From a virus: 42,919 nt of DNA. A program made the position numbers and the translations under genes. The notes beneath the pieces are model-generated. The model was not told the DNA's origin and searched no databases. It worked only from the letters and a program-made list of their open reading frames with translations. The stretch lies in IMG/VR virus record IMGVR_UViG_3300017748_000020, positions 1 to 42,919 of that record. One strand, written 5' to 3'. This document shows, piece after piece, positions 1 through 8,241 of the stretch (position 1 is the stretch's first letter; each line of letters opens with the position of its first letter).

Positions 1-135
1 ATACAAGAATGTCAAGCCGAAGCACATAAATTAAAAAAACAATTAGATAGAATAACTGTTTCTCAAAATGTTTACACAAATAATCTTATAACATTATTAA
101 AAGACAAAGAGGTAAAGGATGACCAGAGCCAGTGA
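1..135 (+). CDS. C-terminal end of a truncated gene
   Basis: The frame is open from base 1 and ends at a TGA at 133-135, giving about 44 residues (IQECQAEAHKLKKQ...). The piece is rich in K, Q, E and N and could be a coiled coil. The start lies outside the window. It overlaps the next gene by 17 bases, the tight packing seen throughout the late operon. The function cannot be told from this fragment. Confidence 0.55.
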   Translation: MQECQAEAHKLKKQLDRITVSQNVYTNNLITLLKDKEVKDDQSQ

Positions 136-1564
136 TCTAGCAAAACTATTAGGAGCAGGTGCTACCATCAATGATGGTACAACTATAACGACTGCTGATA
201 ATGACCCACAATTAATATTAACATCAACTGATGCTGATGCAAATAGAGGTCCCGAGCTTCATTTTGTAAGAGATAGTGCTAGTCCTGCTGATAATGATTT
301 GTGTGGAACTATTAAAGCTTTTGGAAAAAATAGTGCAGGAGAAGATGTTCAATTAGGTGAAATTATTTTTAGAAATGAAGATGTTACAGATGGTACAGAA
401 GATGGTCAAATAATTTTAAATATGATGAGAAATGGTGCTTCAGCACAAGTCATGAAACTAAGTTCAACAGAAACGGTTCTCAATGGAGATAGTTTAGACT
501 TAGACTTTCGTATTGAATCAGATAATCTTACTCATGCTTTGTTTGTTAATGGTGCAGATGGTAATGTGGGTATTGGCACTAATGTATCAGGAAGAGCAGA
601 TGAAGGTGCTGATAGACTGACTATTGCAGATTCTGGACATAGTGGAATGACAATAAGAAGTGGCACAACTCATTATGGTTCTATTAACTTTTCAGATGCT
701 ACAACTGGTACTGGAACATATCAAGGCTCAATATATTATCTACATGATACAAATAAAATGGTATTGGCTAATTCTGGTATTGATATAATGACAATATTAG
801 GTACTGACGTCTTAATAGGTTTAACTACTAGTAATAGTTCAGACGAAGCTCTACAAGTCTATAAAAATGGTAATCCTGCACTTTCTGTTGCAAGACAACA
901 AGATGGTACTCTTGTTCATTTAAGAGTTGGTTCTGTTAATGGAGCAACACATGGGTCTATTGATATATCAGGAACAACTTGTTCTTATAATGCTTTTAGT
1001 GGTTCTCACTGGAGTAGATTATCTGATAACTCTAAACCAACTATACTCAAAGGCACAATAATTGAAACTATTGATGAGATGTGCGACTGGTATCAAGCAG
1101 AGTTTACAGTTCCAGCAACAGATGAAGAAGATGAATATACTATGAGTGAACCTATTGCATTACCAAGTGGTAAATCTGTAGGAGATACAATAACTCATAC
1201 ATATGAAGGAACTGATTATACTGCAACTATTGTAAAAGAAGGTGATGAAAAGCATGTTAAGTGTAAAATATCAGATACAGAAGACAGTAAGAAAGTATAT
1301 GGTGTTCATAGGTCTTGGGATAATGATGACGATACAGTAAATGATATGTATGTAACTGCTGTTGGTACTCATGTAGTAAGAATCAACAAAGACGTAACTG
1401 TTTCAGCAGGTGACTTGCTTTCATCTAATGGTGACGGCACAGCTAAAGTACAAGATGATGACATCATAAGAAGCAAGACTATTGGCAAAGTGTTAACAAA
1501 CATTAAACAAGAGACATATGACGATGGCAGTTATACTGTTCCTTGTGCATTGTACTGTGGGTAA
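119..1564 (+). CDS. Tail fibre-like structural protein
   Basis: A 481-residue protein. The first 300 residues are rich in G, T, S, D and N and carry beta-repeat stretches (LFVNGADGNVGIGT), typical of a trimeric fibre shaft. The C-terminal 170 residues form a different, more compact domain with SWDNDDD, VVRINKDVTVSAGDLL and SNGDGTAKVQDDDI blocks, ending in PCALYCG. That tail recurs on marine phage fibre proteins and is reminiscent of an intramolecular-chaperone/receptor domain (Peptidase_G2-like); this comparison is from memory. AGAGG lies upstream of the ATG. It heads a row of four fibre or adhesin genes. Confidence 0.7.
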   Translation: MTRASDLAKLLGAGATINDGTTITTADNDPQLILTSTDADANRGPELHFVRDSASPADNDLCGTIKAFGKNSAGEDVQLGEIIFRNEDVTDGTEDGQIILNMMRNGASAQVMKLSSTETVLNGDSLDLDFRIESDNLTHALFVNGADGNVGIGTNVSGRADEGADRLTIADSGHSGMTIRSGTTHYGSINFSDATTGTGTYQGSIYYLHDTNKMVLANSGIDIMTILGTDVLIGLTTSNSSDEALQVYKNGNPALSVARQQDGTLVHLRVGSVNGATHGSIDISGTTCSYNAFSGSHWSRLSDNSKPTILKGTIIETIDEMCDWYQAEFTVPATDEEDEYTMSEPIALPSGKSVGDTITHTYEGTDYTATIVKEGDEKHVKCKISDTEDSKKVYGVHRSWDNDDDTVNDMYVTAVGTHVVRINKDVTVSAGDLLSSNGDGTAKVQDDDIIRSKTIGKVLTNIKQETYDDGSYTVPCALYCG

Positions 1565-1568
1565 TTAA

Positions 1569-2048
1569 ATGTTAGGTCACTCAGCCATTGCCGAAACTTC
1601 CATTGCAGATGTAGGTGGTCTTGTATTAGCTGGTGTGGCAGAGATGAGTGCTATATCAACTAAGACTTCTGTAGGTGTTGGTATATTAGGCGGTATAGCA
1701 GATATAAGTGGTGACTTTACACAGACATCTACTGGTACGTTTATAGGTATTACATCTGCCGAACTAAGTGTTGAGTTCACACAAAGCACAGCAGCAAATA
1801 GATTAGATGTATCTGAGATAGACTTAACAACGGAGTTTACTCAAACGTCAAATGGTATTATGATAAGGACAGGTGTTGCAAGTAAAGATCTTAACTTTAC
1901 TAAGACAACAACAGGTGATTTAAAGTTTATAGAGGTTGATGCAAGTGCAACACCAGAAAGTTATACAGAAATAACACCGAGTGGCACAGAAAGTTGGACA
2001 ACAATAACTCCGTCTGGAACAGAAACATGGACAGAGATAGAATTGTAA
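1569..2048 (+). CDS. Repeat-containing tail protein
   Basis: A 159-residue protein made of degenerate repeats of about 25 residues containing [E/N]FT[Q/K][T/S] (around residues 48, 69, 90 and 109). The C-terminus has two copies of a TITPSGTE-type unit ending in WTEIEL. Such SYTEITPSGTE..WTEI tails occur on short structural proteins of environmental podoviruses. It lies between two fibre genes, 4 bases after the first. No enzymatic motif is visible. Its stop codon abuts the palindromic element at 2049-2064. Confidence 0.65.
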   Translation: MLGHSAIAETSIADVGGLVLAGVAEMSAISTKTSVGVGILGGIADISGDFTQTSTGTFIGITSAELSVEFTQSTAANRLDVSEIDLTTEFTQTSNGIMIRTGVASKDLNFTKTTTGDLKFIEVDASATPESYTEITPSGTESWTTITPSGTETWTEIEL

Positions 2049-2064
2049 AAGTTAAACTTAACTT
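2049..2064. repeat. Dispersed palindrome, copy 1 (N2 = AC)
   Basis: AAGTTAA-AC-TTAACTT is a perfect 7+7 inverted repeat. It lies between the stop of the preceding gene and the Shine-Dalgarno (AGAGAGG) of the gene at 2079. It is one of ten exact copies of a genome-wide element and the only intergenic copy inside the late + operon. Confidence 0.9.
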
Positions 2065-2078
2065 TTAGAGAGGCAAAA

Positions 2079-2708
2079 ATGGCAAGTACATATACATCAA
2101 ATACAGGAATAGAAAAAATTGGTTCTGGTGAACAGGCGGGTGCTTGGGGTACAACTACAAATAACAATTTTGATATAATAGATAGAGCTTTAAATGGTTC
2201 TGTTACATTAACGATTACAGGTGATACAACCCTTTCTACAACAGATGGCACTTTATCTAATGGTCAATTTAAAATTATAATATTGGCAGGATCACCCGGA
2301 TCTGGATTTAACTTAACAATAGATCCTAACGATCAACAAAAATGGTATTTTATTAAGAATAGCAGTGGTCAAACAGCCACAGTAAAACAAGGCGGTGGTA
2401 GTGGTAGCACAGTTGCGGTTGCAACTGGATTAACGGCAATACTATTTGCTGACGGCACAGGTAGTAATGCTAATGTATCATCTATTGCACCAACTGATTT
2501 AGTTGCTGATCCGACTCCCCAGCTTGGAGGAAACTTGGACACCAATGGTAACGCAATATTATTTGGATCAAGTAAATGTGCAATATCACTAGATACTGGT
2601 GATAATGAATTATTATTTAAGTATAATGGCACAACAGTATTTAAGCTAGGCTCTAATGGTGCAGTAACATCTGCTAATAATGTAACAGCGTTTGGAACAA
2701 GTTTATAA
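2079..2708 (+). CDS. Tail fibre / minor structural protein
   Basis: A 209-residue protein opening MASTYTSNTGIEKIGSGEQAGAWG, an N-terminal block that recurs on phage tail fibre proteins and probably docks the protein in the tail or baseplate. The middle is a beta-rich GDTTLSTTDGTLSNGQ... domain. The C-terminus repeats short G/N/T strands (PQLGGNLDTNGNAI). AGAGAGG sits six bases before the ATG, directly after the palindrome. It overlaps the following adhesin-like gene by one base (TAATG), so the two are probably co-translated and assembled together. Confidence 0.7.
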   Translation: MASTYTSNTGIEKIGSGEQAGAWGTTTNNNFDIIDRALNGSVTLTITGDTTLSTTDGTLSNGQFKIIILAGSPGSGFNLTIDPNDQQKWYFIKNSSGQTATVKQGGGSGSTVAVATGLTAILFADGTGSNANVSSIAPTDLVADPTPQLGGNLDTNGNAILFGSSKCAISLDTGDNELLFKYNGTTVFKLGSNGAVTSANNVTAFGTSL

Positions 2709-4120
2709 TGACACTACAATCTAGTGGTACAATATCATTAGCCAATTTAAGAGATGAATATAATAATGGTTCATCTGATCCTATTGTATTGAATGATTAT
2801 TATAGAGGTGGCTCATTAGTTAGAGCAAATGCTGCAAATAATACAGCAACCAATTTGTCTGCTGATGTACCTACTAGTGCAAATAATAGTTCGTTATCAG
2901 TAAATGATTTTTATGGACAGACTAGAGCATTTAGAAAAACATACTCATCTACTGCTACAGATCAAAGTGGTGTAGGTGTTTTTGGTGATGACTTTGCGGT
3001 AAATTATCCAAAGCAAATAGTTATTAATTCTTCGCAAACAATAGGAGCTACAAGCACTTCCGCACCTGCTTTGAAGATAGACAGCACTGGAGCAGGCACA
3101 ATTACTATAACTAACAATGGTAGCATAGAAGGTGCTGGTGGTGCGGCAGGATCAGTAGGTGGTAATGCCTTACAAGTTGATGGCAGTGTTTCTGTTGCTC
3201 TCGTAAATAATGGCACAATCAAAGCTGGTGGTGGTGGAGGTGGTGCTGGAGGCACTGGTGGTAATGGAGTATTTACAGCAAATGCTACATTCTCTAACTT
3301 AGTAGATGAAGGTGGCGGCGGCACTTCTACTCCACAAAACAATAAACCAAGTTGGTTAAATTCTATTTACACAGGCGCTGGTAACTTAGATGGTGGCGTA
3401 GGCACAGTTGTAGAAAATAGAAAATGGGGTGGTATTGGAGCGCAATTTAATAGAGGTATTAATCCATCACAGTTTGATTTTAATGCTTTGGGTGGTGCGG
3501 GAACAGGTTTATTTGGACAATGTGCAAATAGAGGTCCAATATTTGTATCTGTACAAACAAATCAAACTGGTATTTATACGGTTACTGCTGGTATTACTAG
3601 TACTTATGGTCAGGGATATGGAACACCAACTATATCAGTAAGTACAAGTACATCAAGTGCTGGAAGTTCTTTTTCAAATAGTGGTTCTGCTAATATTACT
3701 GAATCAACTACAACATATTTTACTGCTTATGGAACTACATCAAATAATAAAGATTATTATTATAATACTTTAAGCATGTCAGTTTCTGGCACCTGTACAG
3801 CAATTTCTACAGGCGGATCTGGTGGATCAGGTGGTGTAGGTCAAGGGTTTAATCAATCTGCGGGATCTGCAGGTAGCGGTTCATCTGGTTCAAATAATGC
3901 AGGATCTGGTGGCAATGGCGGAGCAGGAGGTGCTTTTGGATCAGCGGGTTCTTCTGGTTCTTCTGGTGGCAATGGTAGTGGTACATCAATAAGTTTTCCA
4001 TCTTCAGCACCAACTAACGGTACAAGTGGTTCATCTGGTGGAGCATCAGGTAAATCAATACAAGGTGTCAGTAACGTTTCATCAAGTGGTAGTGGTTCTT
4101 TATCTGGGGGTACAGCATAA
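2708..4120 (+). CDS. Glycine-rich adhesin-like tail tip protein
   Basis: A 470-residue protein. The N-terminus (MTLQSSGTISLANLRDEY...DYYRGG) is the usual start of phage tail proteins ending in a glycine-rich tip. From about residue 140 it has poly-glycine blocks (AGGGGGGAGGTGGNG near 180; GGSGGSGG, GSGGNGGAGG and SSGSSGG between 365 and 450) separated by variable S/T/N segments. T4-like gp38 adhesins use stacked glycine-rich helices to hold exposed receptor-contacting loops; by analogy this is a candidate receptor-binding protein. It could instead be structural filler. It overlaps the next gene by one base. Confidence 0.65.
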   Translation: MTLQSSGTISLANLRDEYNNGSSDPIVLNDYYRGGSLVRANAANNTATNLSADVPTSANNSSLSVNDFYGQTRAFRKTYSSTATDQSGVGVFGDDFAVNYPKQIVINSSQTIGATSTSAPALKIDSTGAGTITITNNGSIEGAGGAAGSVGGNALQVDGSVSVALVNNGTIKAGGGGGGAGGTGGNGVFTANATFSNLVDEGGGGTSTPQNNKPSWLNSIYTGAGNLDGGVGTVVENRKWGGIGAQFNRGINPSQFDFNALGGAGTGLFGQCANRGPIFVSVQTNQTGIYTVTAGITSTYGQGYGTPTISVSTSTSSAGSSFSNSGSANITESTTTYFTAYGTTSNNKDYYYNTLSMSVSGTCTAISTGGSGGSGGVGQGFNQSAGSAGSGSSGSNNAGSGGNGGAGGAFGSAGSSGSSGGNGSGTSISFPSSAPTNGTSGSSGGASGKSIQGVSNVSSSGSGSLSGGTA

Positions 4121-6261
4121 TGCCTTTAAACAAGTTAAATTTTAAATCAGGTATAACATCAGATATAACACCGTATAGTAATGAAGGTGGTTTTGTTGAT
4201 TGCGATAAAATAAGATTTAGACTTGGTTATCCTGAAAAAATGGGTGGTTGGGTAAAATATACTACTGATACATTTCAAGGCTCTGCAAGAAGACTGCATA
4301 ACTGGATCGCTCTTGATGGATCTGATTTCTTAGGTCTTGGCACAGAGTTAAAATATTATATAGAAGAAGGGCAGTCATTTAATGATATAACTCCTATAAG
4401 GAACACAACATCTGCTGGTGATGTTACATTTGCGGCAACTAATGGATCAGCCGCAATAACAGTTACTGATCCCGCTCATGGTGCTAATGAAAATGATTTT
4501 GTTACATTTTCTGGTGCTGCTTCATTAGGTGGCAACATAACTGCCGCAGTATTAAATGCAGAATATAAAATTACATCTTTGATAAGCTCTAATACATACA
4601 TAATAACAGCAACAGCTACTGCTAATGGATCAGATACTGGTAACGGTGGATCAAGTGTAGTTGGTGCGTATCAATTAAACACAGGATTAAACACAACTGT
4701 TGGTGGTACAGGCTGGGGTGCTGGACAATGGAGTGGTACTACAAGTAGCGCTTTATCTACACAGCTTAACGAAGCATTAGATGATAGTGAAACTGGTGTT
4801 GATGTAGACGATGAAACAGGTATGAATACAGAGGGCGATGTTATTTTGGTTGATAATGAGCTTATGCTTATATCAGCAACTGGCGATGACAACACAATGA
4901 CTGTAACTCGTGGACATAGCGGCACAACAGCAGCAACTCATGCAGACAATACTGTTGTGAGGTTAGCTGTTGGTAATACAATTTCAACAGATGACTTTGT
5001 TGGCTGGGGTAGCGCAGCATCTATTACAGTTCCGGGTGCGCAAATAAGGCTGTGGTCACATGATAACTTTGGCGAAGATCTTTTACTAAATCCAAGAGAT
5101 GGTGGTTTATTCTATTGGGATAGAACAGGTGGTCTAGCTGCTAGAGCAGTAGAGTTAAGTGCTAGTAGCACATACACAGGTCAAAGAAGTGTACCACAGA
5201 TATGCAAACAAATAATAGTATCAGATAGTGATAGGCATGTAATAGCTTTTGGGTGCGATGGATTAGGTGCAAGTTTATCTGCAACTCAAGGCAATGGAGT
5301 GCAAGATCCTTTATTAATTAGATTCTCATCTCAAGAAAATCCTGTTGATTGGTTTCCTACAACTACAAATACAGCAGGAGATATAAGACTTGGTGGTGGT
5401 TCTGAGTTTATGCAGGCAATAGAAACAAAAGAACAAATATTAGTCTTTACCAATAAGAGTTTACATTCTATGAGATTTATTGGTCCACCATTTACATTTG
5501 GTATAAAAGAGCTTTCTAAAAATATAACTATAATGAGTCCTGCAGCAGCCATAGCTGTTGATGATAGCGTTTATTGGATGGGTGTAGATACATTTTATAT
5601 GTACACAGGACAAACACAGCAAATACCATGTAGTGTCAAAGACAAAGTATTTTTAGATTTTAACTTTGAAGAGAAAGATAAGGTACATTCAGGTGTAAAC
5701 TCTGAGTTTAGTGAGATAATATGGTTCTATCCTAGTGCAAGTAGTACTGAAGTAGATAGGTATATTACATATAATTATTTAGAGAATATTTGGTATTTTG
5801 GCACATTAGGAAGACAGGCGTGGCTTGATAGAGGCATTAGAACATTGCCAGTATCTACTGGAGATCAATATTTATACAATCATGAGACAGGTTTCGATGA
5901 TGATGGATCAACCATGACAGCATTTGTTGAGTCAGCTCCAATGTCATTAGGAGATGCAGGCAGGCTATCTTTTGTTAATAGAATAATACCTGATGTAAAT
6001 TTTAGTGGCTCTACATCTATAAACCCTACTGTAGATTTTACTGTTAAAGCCAGAACTCATTCTGGTTCAGGGTTTACACAAACAGATGATAGCAATACAA
6101 CACAAAGAACCGCAACAACACCAGTAGAAGTTTATACAGAAAAATTAGATTTAAGAGTAAGAGGCAGAACATTTGCTTTAAGAGTTGAATCTACAGCACT
6201 TGGAACAAAATTTAAGTTAGGATCACCACAAATTAATGTGGTTCCAGATGGAAGAAGATAA
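4120..6261 (+). CDS. Tail stabilisation-like structural protein
   Basis: A 713-residue protein. The N-terminus (MPLNKLNFKSGITSDITPYSNEGGFVDCDKIRF) and the 'PEKMGGW' block are typical of a large podovirus structural protein often annotated as a P22 gp10-like packaged-DNA/tail stabilisation protein. An inserted Ig/beta domain at about residues 100-280 includes a VDVDDETGMNTEGDVILVDNE..MTVTRGHSGT cassette of the kind seen on many structural proteins. The C-terminal half has beta-propeller-like W/Y repeats (IYWMGVDTFYMYTGQTQ; NIWYFGTLGR). It probably lies at the head-tail junction, as an inference from family and position. Confidence 0.7.
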   Translation: MPLNKLNFKSGITSDITPYSNEGGFVDCDKIRFRLGYPEKMGGWVKYTTDTFQGSARRLHNWIALDGSDFLGLGTELKYYIEEGQSFNDITPIRNTTSAGDVTFAATNGSAAITVTDPAHGANENDFVTFSGAASLGGNITAAVLNAEYKITSLISSNTYIITATATANGSDTGNGGSSVVGAYQLNTGLNTTVGGTGWGAGQWSGTTSSALSTQLNEALDDSETGVDVDDETGMNTEGDVILVDNELMLISATGDDNTMTVTRGHSGTTAATHADNTVVRLAVGNTISTDDFVGWGSAASITVPGAQIRLWSHDNFGEDLLLNPRDGGLFYWDRTGGLAARAVELSASSTYTGQRSVPQICKQIIVSDSDRHVIAFGCDGLGASLSATQGNGVQDPLLIRFSSQENPVDWFPTTTNTAGDIRLGGGSEFMQAIETKEQILVFTNKSLHSMRFIGPPFTFGIKELSKNITIMSPAAAIAVDDSVYWMGVDTFYMYTGQTQQIPCSVKDKVFLDFNFEEKDKVHSGVNSEFSEIIWFYPSASSTEVDRYITYNYLENIWYFGTLGRQAWLDRGIRTLPVSTGDQYLYNHETGFDDDGSTMTAFVESAPMSLGDAGRLSFVNRIIPDVNFSGSTSINPTVDFTVKARTHSGSGFTQTDDSNTTQRTATTPVEVYTEKLDLRVRGRTFALRVESTALGTKFKLGSPQINVVPDGRR

Positions 6262-6644
6262 TGTTAGTTGTAAGTATACCGCAATATGTACAAGGTCTTA
6301 CAAATGCAAAAGTAGATTTAACCACTACTAATTTAACTACTTTGTATACAGCGCCTACAACAGCAGATTTTAATGCATCTGTTATAAATTCTATACTTGT
6401 ATCCGAAGATAGCGGTAATGCAGACACAATAACAGTAACATTAACTGACTCAAGCAATGCAGTATTTAGTTTGTTTAAAGTAAAAGCAGTGGCAGCAAAT
6501 ACTACAATAGAACTGTTAACAAGAGATTTAATAATACAAGAGGGTGAAATATTAAAAGTACAAGCAGCTACAGCAAACAGATTGCATGTTGTTGCTAGTG
6601 TTCAGGAGTTTGCGATACACAGAACTCCACAGAGCGCTTTATAA
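6261..6644 (+). CDS. Small structural protein, function unknown
   Basis: A 127-residue protein, overlapping its neighbours by one base on each side. Most of it is short beta strands (TTNLTTLYTAPTT..., DTITVTLTDSSNAVFSLFKV, IIQEGEILKVQA), suggesting a compact beta sandwich such as a head-decoration or tail-accessory protein. No catalytic motif or membrane segment is seen. Its place directly after the stabilisation-like gene and translational coupling to it suggest a virion role. Confidence 0.55.
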   Translation: MLVVSIPQYVQGLTNAKVDLTTTNLTTLYTAPTTADFNASVINSILVSEDSGNADTITVTLTDSSNAVFSLFKVKAVAANTTIELLTRDLIIQEGEILKVQAATANRLHVVASVQEFAIHRTPQSAL

Positions 6645-6841
6645 TGACAGCATTTATGTTGGCATGCTACTTAAATGGAGTTGCAGATGGACAAATATAC
6701 TTTCGATCAGCGGCAGATTGCGTTACTTTTTCTAGATATTTAAGTAAGCAAGAATATGATATGAAAGGTAAAACACAGGTTTATGATTGTATTTGTAAAC
6801 TTGTGCCATTAGTAAACGAAGAGAAAGTGAGGGTATATTAA
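6644..6841 (+). CDS. Small cysteine-containing protein of the lysis region
   Basis: A 65-residue protein starting in a hydrophobic stretch (MTAFMLACYLNGVA) followed by a polar domain with four cysteines (C8, C26, C49, C51) and a conserved-looking YDCICKLVP block. The N-terminus could be a short membrane anchor or signal; the cysteines would fit disulfides in the periplasm. It overlaps both neighbours by one base and lies directly before the holin, so a lysis or envelope role is possible but unproven. Confidence 0.5.
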   Translation: MTAFMLACYLNGVADGQIYFRSAADCVTFSRYLSKQEYDMKGKTQVYDCICKLVPLVNEEKVRVY

Positions 6842-7236
6842 TGTTAACAGCACTAATAGGGCCAGTAAGTAACTTGCTTGGCAAGTTTATAGAAGACAAA
6901 GACATGAAAAACAAGTTGGCACATGAAGTGGCAACTATGGCTGAGAATCATGCGCAGGAGCTTGCAAAGGGTCAATTAGAAATTAACAAGGCAGAAGCCA
7001 CCCATAAATCAATCTTTGTTGCTGGATGGCGCCCCTTTATTGGCTGGACATGCGGTATTGCCCTATGTTGGCATTTCGTACTGGCACCTGTTACTATGTT
7101 TGTTTGTGCATATTTGACTATACAAATACCAGATTTACCAACTTTTGATATGGGATCACTTATGACTGTCTTGATGGGTATGCTCGGATTGGGCGGACTT
7201 AGAACATATGAAAAGCAGAAAGGGTTAACTAAATGA
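6841..7236 (+). CDS. Three-TM holin
   Basis: A 131-residue protein. A charged N-terminal half (FIEDKDMKNKLAHEVATMAENHAQELAKGQLEINKAEA) is followed by the block 'FVAGWRPFIGWTCGIALCWHFVLAPV', a second hydrophobic helix and a third (MGSLMTVLMGMLGLGGLRTYEK). This is the pattern of the 3TM holin family described from gene transfer agents (GTA_holin_3TM). It would form inner-membrane holes to release the lysozyme encoded 560 bases downstream. It starts in a TAATG overlap and ends in an ATGA overlap with a small basic ORF. Confidence 0.8.
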   Translation: MLTALIGPVSNLLGKFIEDKDMKNKLAHEVATMAENHAQELAKGQLEINKAEATHKSIFVAGWRPFIGWTCGIALCWHFVLAPVTMFVCAYLTIQIPDLPTFDMGSLMTVLMGMLGLGGLRTYEKQKGLTK

Positions 7237-7373
7237 GTTTATATAGAAATATACAAGCCAAGAGAAGAAGAATAGCTGCTGGTAGTGGTGAGAAAATGCG
7301 TAAAGCTGGTGCAAAAGGAGCGCCTTCTAAAAAGAATTTTAAAAGAGCAAAGCAAACAGTTAAGAAAAAATAA
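7233..7373 (+). CDS. Short highly basic protein (46 aa)
   Basis: The ATG at 7233 overlaps the holin stop (ATGA), and the TAA at 7371-7373 overlaps the next ATG. The product, MSLYRNIQAKRRRIAAGSGE...TVKKK, has about 16 K/R in 46 residues and no acidic patch, so it may bind nucleic acid or be packaged. The perfect coupling on both sides argues that it is translated. Confidence 0.6.
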   Translation: MSLYRNIQAKRRRIAAGSGEKMRKAGAKGAPSKKNFKRAKQTVKKK

Positions 7374-7693
7374 TGTCAGATAGACTTTTTAGGATAAGAA
7401 GAAAAATGGCAAAGAAAAAAGATCCCAAAGTAGGAACAGGTAAAAAGCCAAAAGGTTCTGGTAGACGTTTATATACCGATGAAAACCCAAAAGACACAGT
7501 GAGTATTAAGTTTGCAACACCTGCAGATGCAAGGGCTACAGTTGCTAAAGTTAAGAAAGTTAGCAAACCTTTTGCAAGAAAGATACAAATCTTGACTGTT
7601 GGAGAGCAAAGAGCAAAGGTTATGGGTAAGGCGGATGTAGCTAGTATATTTAAAAAAGGCAAAGAAAGTATTAGGAAAGCTAACAAAAAATGA
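7373..7693 (+). CDS. Basic small protein (DUF5872-like)
   Basis: A 106-residue, lysine-rich protein. The core 'RRLYTDENPKDTVSIKFATPADARATVAKVKKV' resembles the family I know as DUF5872; the name is from memory and the function unknown. The N-terminus (MSDRLFRIRRKMAKKKDPKVGTG) may be too long: the internal ATG at 7406 would give MAKKKDPK, but the TAATG overlap with the preceding gene favours 7373. It is followed by an ATGA overlap with another tiny ORF. A virion or DNA-binding role is conceivable. Confidence 0.55.
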   Translation: MSDRLFRIRRKMAKKKDPKVGTGKKPKGSGRRLYTDENPKDTVSIKFATPADARATVAKVKKVSKPFARKIQILTVGEQRAKVMGKADVASIFKKGKESIRKANKK

Positions 7694-7791
7694 TTTGGAC
7701 ATGGTTAAGATTATCAAAGTTTTTTAATAAGATAGGCAATTATTTTTATTATAAACATGTGCAATGTGTTAAAAGAAACCAAAGGAGATAG
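7690..7791 (+). CDS. Tiny aromatic/basic peptide (33 aa)
   Basis: The ATG at 7690 overlaps the preceding stop as ATGA, and the ORF ends at a TAG at 7789-7791, two bases before the lysozyme GTG. The product, MIWTWLRLSKFFNKIGNYFY..., is an amphipathic aromatic helix followed by a basic tail (CVKRNQRR). Size, position and composition fit a membrane-active accessory of the lysis cassette. Function is inferred only from position. Confidence 0.5.
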   Translation: MIWTWLRLSKFFNKIGNYFYYKHVQCVKRNQRR

Positions 7792-7793
7792 TC

Positions 7794-8240
7794 GTGGATA
7801 TAGAGCAACTAAGATTAGAGATAGAGGCAGACGAGGGGAACGTTCCTGAAATATACCTCGATCATTTAAAATTACCAACTTTTGGAATTGGTCACCTTGT
7901 AAAAAAGATAGATCCAGAACATGGTATGCCTGTTGGCACACCGGTAAGTAGAAAGCGTGTAAATAGCTGTTTTAATGAAGATATACAAGGAACTATAGAA
8001 GATTGCGAAAAGTTATATAAAGATTTCTATAGGTTGCCAGAGGAAGTAAAATTAATATTATGCAATATGATGTACAATCTGGGGTACACAAGGCTCTCAA
8101 AATTTAGTAAACTAAAGAAAGCTATAACTGAAAGTAATTGGGAAGAGGCATCAAAGCAGATGCATCAGTCAAAGTGGAGAACACAAGTACCAAACAGAGC
8201 AGAAAGATTAATAAGCAGAATGAAAGCAGTGGGAGCATAA
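7794..8240 (+). CDS. Endolysin, GH24 (T4-type) lysozyme
   Basis: A 148-residue protein, near the usual length for T4-type lysozyme. The N-terminal catalytic block 'EADEGNVPEIYLDHLKLPTFGIGHL' has the E-x8-D-x5-T triad (E14, D23, T29), cutting the MurNAc-GlcNAc bond of peptidoglycan. The C-terminal helical part has NMMYNLGYTRLSKF and a WRTQVPNRAERL block, matching T4 lysozyme's NMVFQMG and W..TPNRA. It has no signal peptide, so it needs the holin at 6841. The start is GTG, set by a very good AAAGGAGA six bases upstream. Confidence 0.9.
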   Translation: MDIEQLRLEIEADEGNVPEIYLDHLKLPTFGIGHLVKKIDPEHGMPVGTPVSRKRVNSCFNEDIQGTIEDCEKLYKDFYRLPEEVKLILCNMMYNLGYTRLSKFSKLKKAITESNWEEASKQMHQSKWRTQVPNRAERLISRMKAVGA

Positions 8241-8241
8241 T

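Noticed and set aside
3004-3342. 112-codon minus frame opposite the glycine-rich adhesin
   Set aside because: Proline/alanine-rich mirror of GGT/GGC glycine codons; a composition artefact.
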